In this document: positions 1-8,506 of the stretch, piece after piece
Position numbering within the stretch: position 1 is the first letter of the stretch
Layout of the letters: every line of letters begins with the position of its first letter
Origin: Variovorax sp. 54
Lineage (GTDB): Bacteria > Pseudomonadota > Gammaproteobacteria > Burkholderiales > Burkholderiaceae_C
Length of the DNA: 64,000 nt
Direction: 5' to 3'
Assembly (NCBI RefSeq): GCF_002754375.1
Contig: NZ_PEFF01000001.1
Location: 1,054,001-1,118,000, forward strand
The notes under the pieces: generated by a model
Told to the model about the DNA's origin: nothing
Seen by the model: the letters and a program-made list of their open reading frames with translations, nothing else
Database searches by the model: none
Translations under genes and position numbers: made by a program

Positions 1-375
1 CCCCACCAATCGCATGCGACGGGGCTCCAGCAGCGCATCGGATGCCTCCAGCGACATCAGCCGCGCCACCAGCTCCCGCACCAGCGGCGTGGCGGCAAAG
101 ACATGCGGCCCGTCCGGCAGCACCGCCGCAGCCAATGCATCGATGTGCAGGCTCCACCCCGACGTAGCCCCGAAGCTCTGTGCGGCATGGGCGCAGCGCG
201 GCGCAATCCAGCCGATCCATCCCGGCGGCTGCACCCAGCGACCTGCGGGCGTCTCGATGACCTGCAGGCCTTCGCGCAGTGCGAACAGCTGGCCGGTCTC
301 GTGCGCGTGGTAGCCCGTGACGCGCGCTGCTTCGTGCGCGTAGCGCCAGAGCGTCGCGGGCGACTCAACCGCCAT
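1..375 (-). CDS. AraC-family regulator, N-terminal part (cut by window edge)
   Basis: Reading leftwards from an ATG at 375, the frame stays open to base 1 and gives 125 residues of a cupin-like sensory domain. Residues such as YHAHETGQLFALREG, ETPAGRWVQPP and WIAPRCAHAA follow the pattern of AraC-type regulators whose N-terminal cupin precedes a C-terminal helix-turn-helix. The DNA-binding half lies outside the window, so the family call rests on the cupin half only. The gene is divergent from the small gene at 473, with about 97 bases between them that could hold both promoters. Its ligand and targets cannot be read from the sequence. Confidence 0.7.
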   Translation of the reverse strand, partial: MAVESPATLWRYAHEAARVTGYHAHETGQLFALREGLQVIETPAGRWVQPPGWIGWIAPRCAHAAQSFGATSGWSLHIDALAAAVLPDGPHVFAATPLVRELVARLMSLEASDALLEPRRMRLVG

Positions 376-472
376 GGCTGCTGGCCCGCTGGCGGTATCG
401 ATTGGCCCCGCGCCGCAAGCCGGGCGCCCCTCTGCTGCCTAGCATCGGATGCATCGCCACCAAGGAACAACC

Positions 473-766
473 ATGAAAGCGCAAGACATCATTCCCGACG
501 GTCAGGACTTCGCCGTCATCGACGGCCACACCGTGCGCAAGGGCTCGGTCGGCGCCTTCCTCGCGAATGCGCGCGTGCTCGAGGACGCCAACGCGCCAGC
601 CGACGCACGCCGCATCGCCCGCAACGACCTGCTGTCGCTCGTCCCCACGCTCGCCGCGCTGGGCCTGTTCGACGTCTTCGAACTGCGCTCGCCCGCGCTG
701 CGCGACGAGGTGGCCCGCCATCGCGCGACGCTCAGCCCTGCGCCTGCTGCTTCGCCGCGCGCGTGA
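473..766 (+). CDS. Small conserved-looking hypothetical protein (97 aa)
   Basis: The ATG at 473 follows a good ribosome binding site (AAGGAACAA). The product is 97 residues, soluble and mainly helical, with no signal peptide or membrane segment. It starts MKAQDIIPDGQDFAVIDGHTVRKG, and its core is Ala/Leu-rich and acidic (LLSLVPTLAALGLFDVFELRSP). I do not recognise a named domain. It lies between a divergent AraC-type gene and the convergent ThDP enzyme gene, whose 3' end it overlaps by 35 bases. The good RBS and plausible amino acid composition argue that it is real. Function unknown. Confidence 0.6.
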   Translation: MKAQDIIPDGQDFAVIDGHTVRKGSVGAFLANARVLEDANAPADARRIARNDLLSLVPTLAALGLFDVFELRSPALRDEVARHRATLSPAPAASPRA

Positions 767-2456
767 TCGACGCCAGCGTGCCGCGCGTGGTGATCACTTC
801 GGGGTCGAGCGGGATCTCGATCAGCGTGCCCGTGTCGGCCGCCAGCGCGCGCAGCAGCGCCGCTTCGAACTGCGCCGTCTCGGTGACGCGCTCGGCCGCG
901 TAGCCATACGCACGCGCCAGCCCGCAGAAGTCCGGGTTGCGCAGCGCGGTGCCGCTGGTGCGCTCGGGGTACTCGCGCTCCTGGTGCATGCGGATCGTGC
1001 CGAACATGCCGTTGTTGAGCAGCACGACGATGCTCTTGCCGCCGTGCTGCGAGGCCGTCGCCAGCTCCTGCCCGTTCATCAAAAAGTCGCCGTCGCCCGC
1101 GATGGTGAAGGCCACGCGCCCGGTCGCAATGCTCGCCGCAATGCCGGCCGGCACGCCGTAGCCCATCGCGCCACTGGTCGGCGCCAGCTGCGTCTTGGCG
1201 CCCTTGGCGAGCCCGTGGTAGCGGAAGTAGCGATGCACCCAGCTCGCGAAGTTGCCGGCACCGTTGGTGATGGCTGCATCCGCCGGCAGGTGCTTCTGCA
1301 GCAGCGCCACCACGGCCGCCATGTCGACCGCGCCGCGCGGCGTTTCGGCCGGCATGCCGGTGAGCGCCTGCGGCTCGAGCCAGGCTTCGTAGTCCGCATG
1401 CAGCTGCTGCGCCCAGTCTTCCCACGGCAGCGAAGGCGGCGCGCTCAGCACCTCGAGGCTGCGCGCGGCAGCGCTCATGCCGGCGTTGATCGCCAGGTCG
1501 GCCTGGTAGACGCGGTTCAGTTCCTCGGCGCTCGCGTGGATGTGCACCAGCGTCTGCTTGGCCTTCGGCGCTTCGAGCAGCGTGTAGCCGCCGGTCGTCA
1601 TCTCGCCCAGGCGCGGGCCGATGGCCAGGATCAGGTCGGCGTCCTTCACGTGCTGCGCGAGCTTCGGATTGATGCCAATGCCCACGTCGCCCGCGTACAG
1701 CGGGTGGTGGTTGTCGAAGGTGTCCTGGAAGCGGAAGGCGTTCGCCACCGGCAGGCGCCAGTTCTCAGCAAAGCGCTGCAGCGCCTGGGCCGCCTGCGTC
1801 GTCCAGCCGCCACCGCCTGCGATCACCAGCGGGCGTTGCGACTTCAGCAGCAGCTCGCGCAGCGTGCGCAGCGCGCCCGGGTCGCTCCACGGCTGGACCG
1901 CTTCCACGCGCGCCAACGGCCGTGCCGACGTCTCGGAGCGCAACATGTCTTCTGGTAGCACCAGCACGACCGGGCCCGGCCGGCCATTCATGGCGGTGGA
2001 GAAGGCGCGCGCGATGTATTCGGGAATGCGGTCGGCGTCGTCAATGCGCTCCACACGCTTGGCGAAGCCCTTGGTGCTCGGGCCGAAGAAGCTGGCGTAG
2101 TCCACTTCCTGGAAGGCCTCGCGGTCGCGGAAGTCGCTGCCGACGTCGCCGACGAACAGCACCATCGGCGTCGAATCCTGGAACGCGTTGTGCACGCCGA
2201 TCGATGCATTGGTCGCGCCCGGCCCGCGGGTCACGAAGCACACGCCCGGCCGCCCCGTGAGCTTGCCGTGCGCCTCGGCCATGAAGGCTGCGCCGCCCTC
2301 CTGCCGGTTCACCACGAAGCGTGCGCGGTCGCGGTACGCATGAAAGCCGTCGAGCACCGCCAGGAAACTCTCGCCCGGCACACCGAAGGCGACCTGCATG
2401 CCTTGTTCGACCAGGCACTCGACGATCAGGTGGCCGGCGGGTTGTGATGTACTCAT
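732..2456 (-). CDS. Thiamine diphosphate-dependent enzyme, acetolactate synthase-like
   Basis: The product is 574 residues, the usual length for the acetohydroxyacid synthase / benzoylformate decarboxylase superfamily. An N-terminal pyrimidine-binding domain carries the likely catalytic Glu53 (NRQEGG) and FVTRGPGATNA. A central domain follows, then the C-terminal ThDP/metal motif beginning GDGDF and ending NN (about residues 440-470). I chose the ATG at 2456 over an in-frame start 24 bases upstream because it matches the family N-terminus (GHLIVECLVEQG). The exact reaction (carboligation or decarboxylation of a 2-oxo acid) is not readable. The gene is divergent from the TetR gene at 2552 with an operator-like site between them, so it probably belongs to the same catabolic regulon rather than to branched-chain amino acid synthesis. 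Confidence 0.88.
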   Translation of the reverse strand: MSTSQPAGHLIVECLVEQGMQVAFGVPGESFLAVLDGFHAYRDRARFVVNRQEGGAAFMAEAHGKLTGRPGVCFVTRGPGATNASIGVHNAFQDSTPMVLFVGDVGSDFRDREAFQEVDYASFFGPSTKGFAKRVERIDDADRIPEYIARAFSTAMNGRPGPVVLVLPEDMLRSETSARPLARVEAVQPWSDPGALRTLRELLLKSQRPLVIAGGGGWTTQAAQALQRFAENWRLPVANAFRFQDTFDNHHPLYAGDVGIGINPKLAQHVKDADLILAIGPRLGEMTTGGYTLLEAPKAKQTLVHIHASAEELNRVYQADLAINAGMSAAARSLEVLSAPPSLPWEDWAQQLHADYEAWLEPQALTGMPAETPRGAVDMAAVVALLQKHLPADAAITNGAGNFASWVHRYFRYHGLAKGAKTQLAPTSGAMGYGVPAGIAASIATGRVAFTIAGDGDFLMNGQELATASQHGGKSIVVLLNNGMFGTIRMHQEREYPERTSGTALRNPDFCGLARAYGYAAERVTETAQFEAALLRALAADTGTLIEIPLDPEVITTRGTLASITRAAKQQAQG

Positions 2457-2522
2457 GAAAAATTCGAACCTCAGTTGCAAATGTCTCCGGCAATTATGTG
2501 CGCCCGCCTTCCACGCCTTGTC

Positions 2523-2545
2523 TTAATTCCCCAATTGGTTAAATT
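2523..2545. promoter_or_regulatory. Operator-like site between ThDP enzyme and TetR genes
   Basis: An AT-rich, partly palindromic block (TTAATTCCCCAATTGGTTAA) in otherwise GC-rich DNA lies 7 bases before the TetR start codon. It aligns with the site at 3322-3343, sharing TTAATTC and ATTGGT at identical spacing. It is the likely binding site of the TetR protein, controlling both divergent genes. This is inference from position and similarity. Confidence 0.55.
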
Positions 2546-2551
2546 CGCGTC

Positions 2552-3208
2552 ATGAAGGCCCCCAAGGACTCTTTGCCCGAAACGCTCGAGCCGCGCTCGC
2601 GCGACGCCGACCGCTCGCAGCTGGCCATCCTCGCGTCGGCGCGCGACGAGTTCGCCGCGCGCGGGCTCGCCGGAGCGCGCATGGACAGCATTGCCGAGCG
2701 CGCAGGCCTGAACAAGCGCCTCATCTACTACTACTTCGGCAGCAAGGACGACCTGTTCCTGGCCGTGCTCGAGCGTGTGTACGCCGACATCCGCGCCGCC
2801 GAACAGCGCCTGCACCTGGACGAGATCGAGCCCGTCGAAGCCATTCGCCAGCTGGTGTCGTTCACCTGGCACTACTACCTGGAGCACCCCGAGTTCATCA
2901 CGCTGCTCAACAGCGAGAACCTGCACGGCGCCTCGCACCTGAAGCGCTCCGACCGCATCCAGGAGATGAACTCGCCGCTGGTGCAACTGCTGGCCACCGT
3001 GCTGGAGCGCGGCAAGAAAGACGACCTGTTCCGCGCCGGCGTCGACCCGGTGCAGCTGTACATCTCCATCGCGTCGCTGTGCTACTTCTACCTCTCGAAC
3101 AACCACACGCTGTCGGCCATTTTCGGGCGTGACCTGCGTGCCCCCAAGGCGATGGCGCAACGCCTCTCGCACATGACCGACCTCGTGCTGGGCTACGTCC
3201 TGCACTGA
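2552..3208 (+). CDS. TetR/AcrR-family transcriptional regulator
   Basis: The product is 218 residues. The N-terminal helix-turn-helix is clear: ILASARDEFAARGLAGARMD, then SIAERAGLNKRLIYYYFGSK (residues about 28-66), where the recognition helix and YYYF signature are typical of TetR. The C-terminal ligand domain includes YYLEHPEFITLLNSENLHGA and resembles TetR proteins that control catabolic genes. The gene sits between the divergent ThDP enzyme gene and the eight-gene transport/catabolic operon. Related operator-like sites lie on both sides of it, so it is probably the local regulator and autoregulated. The ligand is unknown. Confidence 0.9.
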   Translation: MKAPKDSLPETLEPRSRDADRSQLAILASARDEFAARGLAGARMDSIAERAGLNKRLIYYYFGSKDDLFLAVLERVYADIRAAEQRLHLDEIEPVEAIRQLVSFTWHYYLEHPEFITLLNSENLHGASHLKRSDRIQEMNSPLVQLLATVLERGKKDDLFRAGVDPVQLYISIASLCYFYLSNNHTLSAIFGRDLRAPKAMAQRLSHMTDLVLGYVLH

Positions 3209-3321
3209 CCGACGACGACCGGCGCGCGCCCCGCCGCGGGCGCACCCACCCTCCTTCTCGTTCTCCGGGTAATCACTAGGCCGCCGCCGTTGACGCTGCG
3301 GCGCAGCCGTTCCTAAAATCG

Positions 3322-3343
3322 TTAATTCACTCATTGGTGAATT
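3322..3343. promoter_or_regulatory. Operator-like palindrome upstream of the catabolic operon
   Basis: AATTCAC and GTGAATT form a perfect inverted repeat with a 6-base spacer (3324-3343), about 40 bases before the TTG start at 3385. The site shares TTAATTC...ATTGGT with the site at 2523-2545. It is the likely second TetR operator, placed to control the operon from 3385 to 11758. Confidence 0.6.
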
Positions 3344-3384
3344 GATCGATCCCAGAATGCGGCCCGACCGCGCGGAGACACACC

Positions 3385-4377
3385 TTGAAGCCCCTTGCCA
3401 GCACTGCACGCACCACCGTCCTTGCCTCGCTGACCTGCATCGCCGCCCTGCTGCCGGGCCTGGCCGCAGCGCAGAACGGCTACCCCACCAAGCCGATCCG
3501 CGTGATCGTTCCTTTCGCTGCCGGCAGCACGACGGACATCATTGCCCGTGCCATCGCCGACAAGATGAGCCTCAGCATGGGCCAGACGCTGGTCATCGAC
3601 AACCGCGGCGGTGCCAGCGGCACCATCGGCCAGCAGGCGGTGGCCACGGCTGCGCCCGACGGCTACACGGTGATGATCCATTCGTCGTCGCACACGGTCA
3701 GCCCCTCCACCTTCGCCAAGCTGCCCTTCGACACGCTGCACGACTTCGCGGGCGTCACGCCCATTTCGTCGCTGCCCAACGCACTGGTCATCTCGCCCAG
3801 CAAGAACATCAAGACCCTGCCGCAGCTGCTGGCCGCCGCGCGCGCCAAGCCCGGCAGCATGAACTTCGCCTCGGCCGGCCAGGGCAGCGCCACGCACCTG
3901 AACGCCGAGAAGTTCAAGATGGCCGCGAAGATCGACGCGACCAACATCCCCTTCAAGGGATCGGGTGAAGCCGTCACCGAGGTGCTGTCGGGCCGCGTCG
4001 ACTACTACTTCTCGCCCATCGCGCCCGTCATCGGCCAGATCAAGGACGGCCAGCTGCTCGCACTGGCCGTGGGCTCGCCCAAGCGCGCCGCCGCCCTGCC
4101 CGACGTGCCCACCACCACCGAGGCCGGCGTGCCGGGCTCCGAGTTCAACTTCTGGATCGGCATGATGGCCCCCGCCAAGACGCCGCGCGACGTCGTCAAC
4201 CGCCTGCACGACGAAGTGGTCAAGGCGCTGGCCACGCCCGAGGTGAAGGAGCGCTTCCTCAAGCTGGGCGCCGACGCCTGGACGCTCAAGCCCGAGCAGT
4301 TCGACGTCTACATCAAGGACGAGATCGCGAGCAACGCGCAGCTCGTGAAGGCCGCCGGCCTGTCGGTCCAGCCGTAG
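3385..4377 (+). CDS. Bug/TctC-family tripartite tricarboxylate receptor protein
   Basis: The product is 330 residues, a typical size for this periplasmic solute receptor family. A signal peptide ends near LAAAQ (residue about 29). Family motifs follow: YPTKPIRVIVPFAAGSTTDI, DNRGGASG, VATAAPDGYT and the C-terminal region FWIGMMAPAKTP. The start is a TTG preceded by CGGAGA, as no in-frame ATG fits. These receptors normally deliver carboxylates to TctAB membrane proteins, but no tctA or tctB gene is present here. ABC transporter genes follow instead. It is the first gene of a closely spaced operon. The ligand is probably a carboxylate, by family only. Confidence 0.92.
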   Translation: MKPLASTARTTVLASLTCIAALLPGLAAAQNGYPTKPIRVIVPFAAGSTTDIIARAIADKMSLSMGQTLVIDNRGGASGTIGQQAVATAAPDGYTVMIHSSSHTVSPSTFAKLPFDTLHDFAGVTPISSLPNALVISPSKNIKTLPQLLAAARAKPGSMNFASAGQGSATHLNAEKFKMAAKIDATNIPFKGSGEAVTEVLSGRVDYYFSPIAPVIGQIKDGQLLALAVGSPKRAAALPDVPTTTEAGVPGSEFNFWIGMMAPAKTPRDVVNRLHDEVVKALATPEVKERFLKLGADAWTLKPEQFDVYIKDEIASNAQLVKAAGLSVQP

Positions 4378-4408
4378 TCCGCAACAAGAGGCTCCAGTCG
4401 TCGTCGCC

Positions 4409-5182
4409 ATGTTCCGCAAGCTCCTGCTCTCCCCGGCCCTGCGCCCGTTCTTCCTGATCCTGTTGCTGCTGGTGCTGTGGGACCTGACGATCCGCCTCTT
4501 CAAGATTCCGGCCTACCTCATTCCCCCGCCGTGGGAGGTCGTGAAGCAGCTCGTGGCCGAATGGCCGCGCCTGCTCGCCGAAGCCTGGAAGACCACGCTC
4601 GCCACGCTCGGCGGCTTCGGGCTGACGATCGTCATCGGCATTCCGATCGCGATGGTCATCGCCTACTCGCGGCTCGTCGAGTCGTACGTGTACCCGCTGC
4701 TGGTGTTCTCGCAGAGCATCCCCAAGGTCGCGATTGCGCCGCTGTTCGTGGTGTGGTTCGGCTTCGGCATCTTCCCGAAGGTGATCAGCGCCTTCCTGCT
4801 GGGCTTCTTCCCGGTGGTGGTGTCGACGGTGATGGGCTTCAAGTCGGTCGAGCCCGACATGCTCGACCTGGCCCGCTCGATGGGCGCGAGCCGCCTGCAG
4901 ACCTTCTTCAAGATCAGCCTGCCGCAGGCCCTGCCCGCGATCTTCAGCGGCCTGAAGGTGTCGGTCACGCTGGCCGTGGTGGGTGCGGTGGTCGGCGAAT
5001 TCGTCGGTTCCAACTCAGGCATCGGCTACGTGCTGCAGGTGGCCAACGGCAACTTCGACCTGCCGCTGATGTTCGCCGCGCTCGTCGTGCTGTCGAGCAT
5101 CGGCGTCATTCTTTTCGTCGCCGTCGACCTGGTCGAGCGCGTGATGATTCCGTGGCATGCCTCGCAGCGCCACGTGCAGTGA
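4409..5182 (+). CDS. ABC transporter permease, SsuC/TauC type
   Basis: The product is 257 residues with about six hydrophobic helices. The permease-ATPase coupling loop is visible as DLARSMGASRLQTFFKISLPQALPAIF-type sequence (about residues 152-180), typical of nitrate/sulfonate/taurine-type inner-membrane permeases. The gene lies 31 bases after the receptor gene and 40 bases before the binding-protein gene, and forms one importer with the products of 5223 and 6254. The substrate class for this family spans sulfonates, pyrimidines and aromatic acids and cannot be narrowed from sequence. Confidence 0.93.
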   Translation: MFRKLLLSPALRPFFLILLLLVLWDLTIRLFKIPAYLIPPPWEVVKQLVAEWPRLLAEAWKTTLATLGGFGLTIVIGIPIAMVIAYSRLVESYVYPLLVFSQSIPKVAIAPLFVVWFGFGIFPKVISAFLLGFFPVVVSTVMGFKSVEPDMLDLARSMGASRLQTFFKISLPQALPAIFSGLKVSVTLAVVGAVVGEFVGSNSGIGYVLQVANGNFDLPLMFAALVVLSSIGVILFVAVDLVERVMIPWHASQRHVQ

Positions 5183-5222
5183 ACTCCCTCGTCATACCCA
5201 GAAAACTCCCGGAGACAACGCC

Positions 5223-6230
5223 ATGAAGAAACTGCTGCTTCCCTCGCTGCTCGCCGCAGCCGCGCTCGCCACCTTCGCCATCGCCCCCGCCCACGCGCAG
5301 GGCGACAAGCCGAAGGACAAGGTCACGCTGATGCTCAACTGGTACCTGTACAGCGAGCACGCGCCCTTCTTCCTGGGCAAGGAGAAAGGCTTCTACGCCG
5401 AGGAAGGCATCGAGCTCGACATCCAGGAAGGCCGCGGCTCCGCCGTCACCGCGCAGGCGGTGGCTGCCAAGTCGGCGACCTTCGGCTACATCGACGTCAC
5501 CACCATGATCAAGGCTGCCGCCAAGGGCGCGCCGCTGAAGTCGACCGGCGTGCTGTTTCAGGTGAGCCCGATGTCGGTCATGGGCTTCACCGAGAAGAAC
5601 ATCAAGACACCCAAGGACATCATCGGCAAGACCGTGGCCGTGACGCCCGGCGATTCGATGTCGCAGATGTGGCCGCTGTTCCTCAAGGTCAACAACATCA
5701 AGGCCGACCAGGTGAAGATCGTCTCGGGCGACGGCCAGACCAAGCTCAATGCCGTGACCAACGGCCAGGCTGATCTGCTGCTGGGCTACGTGATGGACCA
5801 GGCCATCAAGCTGCAGGACGCCACCGGCAAGCCGGTAACGCCGATCCGGTTTGCCGACTCGGGCGTGAACCAGATCAGCTCCGGGATCATCACCAACAAG
5901 AACCTGCTGACCGAGAACCCCGACCTCGTGAAGCGCTTCATGCGCGCCTCCACCAAGGCCGCCGAAGCCGCAGAGAAGAGCCCTGAGGCCGCAGTCGACG
6001 CGATGCTCAAGGCCAACCCGAAGGCCGGCGTGCGTGACACGCTCATCGTCGGCATGAAGCAGAGCGTGGCGCTGTATCACACGAAGGACACAGCCAACCA
6101 ACGGCCGTTCCGCGTGGCGATGAAGAACGTCAACGACTCGCTCGACCTGCTGGTGCAGTACGGCGGCATGGATGCGTCCACGCGCGGTAAGCCCGAGGAC
6201 TACGTCACCCTGGACTTCCTGCCGAACTGA
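5223..6230 (+). CDS. ABC transporter substrate-binding protein, NMT1/ThiY-like
   Basis: The product is 335 residues, exported by an N-terminal signal peptide cleaved near AHAQ (residue about 24). The NMT1/SsuA-like start of the mature domain is clear (LMLNWYLYSEHAPFF, then KGFYAEEGIEL). I chose the ATG at 5223, which has GGAGACA just upstream, over an in-frame ATG at 5157 that would lie inside the preceding gene. It is the periplasmic binding component for the permease at 4409 and the ATPase at 6254. The ThiY/NMT1 relationship suggests a small heterocyclic or aromatic ligand, but this is only a family tendency. Confidence 0.92.
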   Translation: MKKLLLPSLLAAAALATFAIAPAHAQGDKPKDKVTLMLNWYLYSEHAPFFLGKEKGFYAEEGIELDIQEGRGSAVTAQAVAAKSATFGYIDVTTMIKAAAKGAPLKSTGVLFQVSPMSVMGFTEKNIKTPKDIIGKTVAVTPGDSMSQMWPLFLKVNNIKADQVKIVSGDGQTKLNAVTNGQADLLLGYVMDQAIKLQDATGKPVTPIRFADSGVNQISSGIITNKNLLTENPDLVKRFMRASTKAAEAAEKSPEAAVDAMLKANPKAGVRDTLIVGMKQSVALYHTKDTANQRPFRVAMKNVNDSLDLLVQYGGMDASTRGKPEDYVTLDFLPN

Positions 6231-6253
6231 TTTCCTGCCCTCTCACGCATCCC

Positions 6254-7033
6254 ATGTCCCAAGTCACCCTGATCGAAGCGCGCGGCGTCTCGAAGACCTA
6301 CCAGAGCAAGGACGGCCCGGTCGAGTCGCTCAAGCCGCTCGACTTCGCCATCCGTGAAGGCGAGTTCGTCTCCGTCGTCGGCCCCTCGGGCTGCGGCAAG
6401 AGCACGCTGCTCAAGATGGTCGCGGGCCTGCTGCCGATCAGCGGCGGCGAGCTCACGCTGGCCGGCAAGCCGATCAAGGGGCCGCAGAAGGACGTGGGCA
6501 TCGTGTTCCAGAGCGCCGTGCTGCTGCCCTGGCGCAGCGTGGAAGACAACATCCTGCTGCAGGCCGAGATGCGCCACCTGCCCAAGGCCGCCTCGCAGGC
6601 CCGGGCGCGCGAACTGATGCACATGGCCGGCCTCAAGGGCTTCGAGGGCAAGTACCCGTGGCAGCTGTCGGGCGGCATGCAGCAACGCGCGTCGATCTGC
6701 CGCGCGCTGCTGCACGACCCGTCGGTGCTGCTGATGGACGAGCCCTTCGGCGCGCTTGATGCGATGACGCGCGAGAAGATGAACCTCGAGCTGCAGCGCA
6801 TCTGGATGGCCTCGAAGAAGACCGTGATGCTCATCACCCACAGCATCCCCGAGGCGATCTTTCTCTCGGACCGCGTGATCGTGATGAGCGAACGCCCCGG
6901 CTCGATCGCCGCGGTGTACGACATCGACCTGCCGCGCCCGCGCACGCTGGACATGATGGCGTCGCCCGAGTTCGGCCAGTACACGAAGCTGGTGCGCGCG
7001 CATTTCTTCTCGCAGGGCATCCTGGACCACTGA
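6254..7033 (+). CDS. ABC transporter ATP-binding protein, SsuB/TauB type
   Basis: The product is 259 residues with all ATPase motifs: Walker A GPSGCGKST (about residues 45-53), Q-loop FQSAVLLPW, signature LSGGMQQR, Walker B LLMDEPFGALD and the switch histidine in ITHSIPEAI. It energises the importer formed with the permease (4409) and binding protein (5223). It lies 23 bases after the binding-protein gene and 7 bases before the enolase-superfamily gene, which ties uptake to catabolism in one transcript. Confidence 0.95.
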   Translation: MSQVTLIEARGVSKTYQSKDGPVESLKPLDFAIREGEFVSVVGPSGCGKSTLLKMVAGLLPISGGELTLAGKPIKGPQKDVGIVFQSAVLLPWRSVEDNILLQAEMRHLPKAASQARARELMHMAGLKGFEGKYPWQLSGGMQQRASICRALLHDPSVLLMDEPFGALDAMTREKMNLELQRIWMASKKTVMLITHSIPEAIFLSDRVIVMSERPGSIAAVYDIDLPRPRTLDMMASPEFGQYTKLVRAHFFSQGILDH

Positions 7034-7040
7034 AGCGGCC

Positions 7041-8474
7041 ATGACCGACGCGCCCCGTTTCCACATCGAAGAGGTCCGCTTCGCCGAGCGCGACGTGGCC
7101 CTGCGCCTGCCGTTCCGCTTCGGCGCCGCCACCGTCACCGCCTGCCCGCAGGTCTACGTGCGGGCGCGCATCCGTTTCGAGAACGGCCGCACCGCCGAAG
7201 GCTGCGCGGCCGAGATGATGGTGCCCAAGTGGTTCGACAAGAACCCGGCACTCACCAACGAGCAGAACTTCGAGCAGCTGCGCTTTGCGCTGCGCGATGC
7301 ACGCGACGCGTACGTCGGCGAAGACGATGCGCAGACCGCGTGGACGCACTTCGCCTCGAACTACGCTGCGCTGCAAGCCCGCGCGAAGGCCAAGGGACTG
7401 CAGGCGCTGGTGGCTAGCTACGGCCCGGCACTGATCGACCGCGCGGTGATGGACGCGCTGTGCCTGCACACCGGCACGAGCTTCGCAACGGCGATGAGCG
7501 CCAACCTCTGCGGCATCGACATCGCCGGCAGTGGCCTCGCCGACGATCTCGCGGGCTTCGACATGCCCGCCTTCCTCGGCCGCCAATCGCCGCGCGCCAG
7601 CATCGCCGCACGCCACACCGTCGGCCTGGCCGATGCGATCGACGACAGCGACGCGCTGCCCGACGCGCCCACCGATGGCCTGCCTGCCACGCTCGCCGCG
7701 GCGGTGAAGCGCTACGGCCTCACGCACTTCAAGCTCAAGCTCTGCGGCAACACCGCACAGGACATCGACCGTCTCCAGCGCATCGCCCGCGTGATCGACG
7801 GCCACGCGCAGCTCGTGACGCTCGATGGCAACGAGCAGTACGCCGATGCCGACGACTTCGCCGTCTTTCTCGACCGCATGCTCTCCACGCCCGTGCTGTG
7901 GAAGCTCGCGCAGAAGACGGTCTTCGTCGAACAGCCGATCCGCCGCGATGCCGCCTTGGAGCGCAGCGTGTCGGCACTGGGCAAGCGCATCCCACTGCTC
8001 GTCGACGAATCCGACGGCACGCTCGATGCCTTCGTGCAGGCGCGCGCGCTCGGCTACACCGGCGTGTCGAGCAAGAGCTGCAAGGGCTTCTACAAATCGG
8101 TGGTCAATGCGGCGCGTTGCGCACACTGGAATGCGGCACAAGACAAGCCGCGCTACTTTCTCTCCGGCGAAGACCTGACCATGCAGGCCGGTATCGGTGT
8201 GCAGCAAGACCTCGCGCTCGTCGGCTGGCTCGGCCTGTCGCATGTCGAGCGCAACGGCCACCACTACGTCAACGGCCTCGCGGCCGTGCCCGAGGCCGAG
8301 CAGCAGGCGCTGTCGCAGCTGCACCCCGGCCTCTACGAAACCAGCGACGGCGCCACGCGCCTCGCCCTCCGCGACGGACAGTTGTCCCTGTCCTCGCTCG
8401 CCACCGCGCCCGGCTTTGCCACCGGCAAACCCGGCGCCGGCATCTCGTGGGACGCCATGCGTTCCGTCTACTGA
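7041..8474 (+). CDS. Enolase-superfamily enzyme (mandelate racemase/MLE-like), unassigned subgroup
   Basis: The product is 477 residues, longer than the usual 370-400 of the superfamily. The C-terminal half shows the barrel catalytic layout: K231-x-K233 (FKLKL), metal ligands Asp262 (LDGNEQY), Glu297 (FVEQPI) and Asp322/Glu323 (LVDESDG), and Lys345/Lys348 (SSKSCKG) on the opposite face. Enzymes of this fold abstract a proton next to a carboxylate, giving dehydration, racemisation or cycloisomerisation. A dehydratase of a sugar acid or related hydroxy acid fits the neighbouring dehydrogenase and aldolase-like genes. I cannot assign it to a named subgroup. Confidence 0.85.
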   Translation: MTDAPRFHIEEVRFAERDVALRLPFRFGAATVTACPQVYVRARIRFENGRTAEGCAAEMMVPKWFDKNPALTNEQNFEQLRFALRDARDAYVGEDDAQTAWTHFASNYAALQARAKAKGLQALVASYGPALIDRAVMDALCLHTGTSFATAMSANLCGIDIAGSGLADDLAGFDMPAFLGRQSPRASIAARHTVGLADAIDDSDALPDAPTDGLPATLAAAVKRYGLTHFKLKLCGNTAQDIDRLQRIARVIDGHAQLVTLDGNEQYADADDFAVFLDRMLSTPVLWKLAQKTVFVEQPIRRDAALERSVSALGKRIPLLVDESDGTLDAFVQARALGYTGVSSKSCKGFYKSVVNAARCAHWNAAQDKPRYFLSGEDLTMQAGIGVQQDLALVGWLGLSHVERNGHHYVNGLAAVPEAEQQALSQLHPGLYETSDGATRLALRDGQLSLSSLATAPGFATGKPGAGISWDAMRSVY

Positions 8475-8506
8475 AGCACCCCTCTCGCATCCCAAGGAAG
8501 AAAACG

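Noticed and set aside
3385..4377. Complete TTT (TctABC) transporter
   Set aside because: Only the TctC-type receptor is present. The following membrane gene is an ABC permease with the coupling loop, not TctA or TctB.
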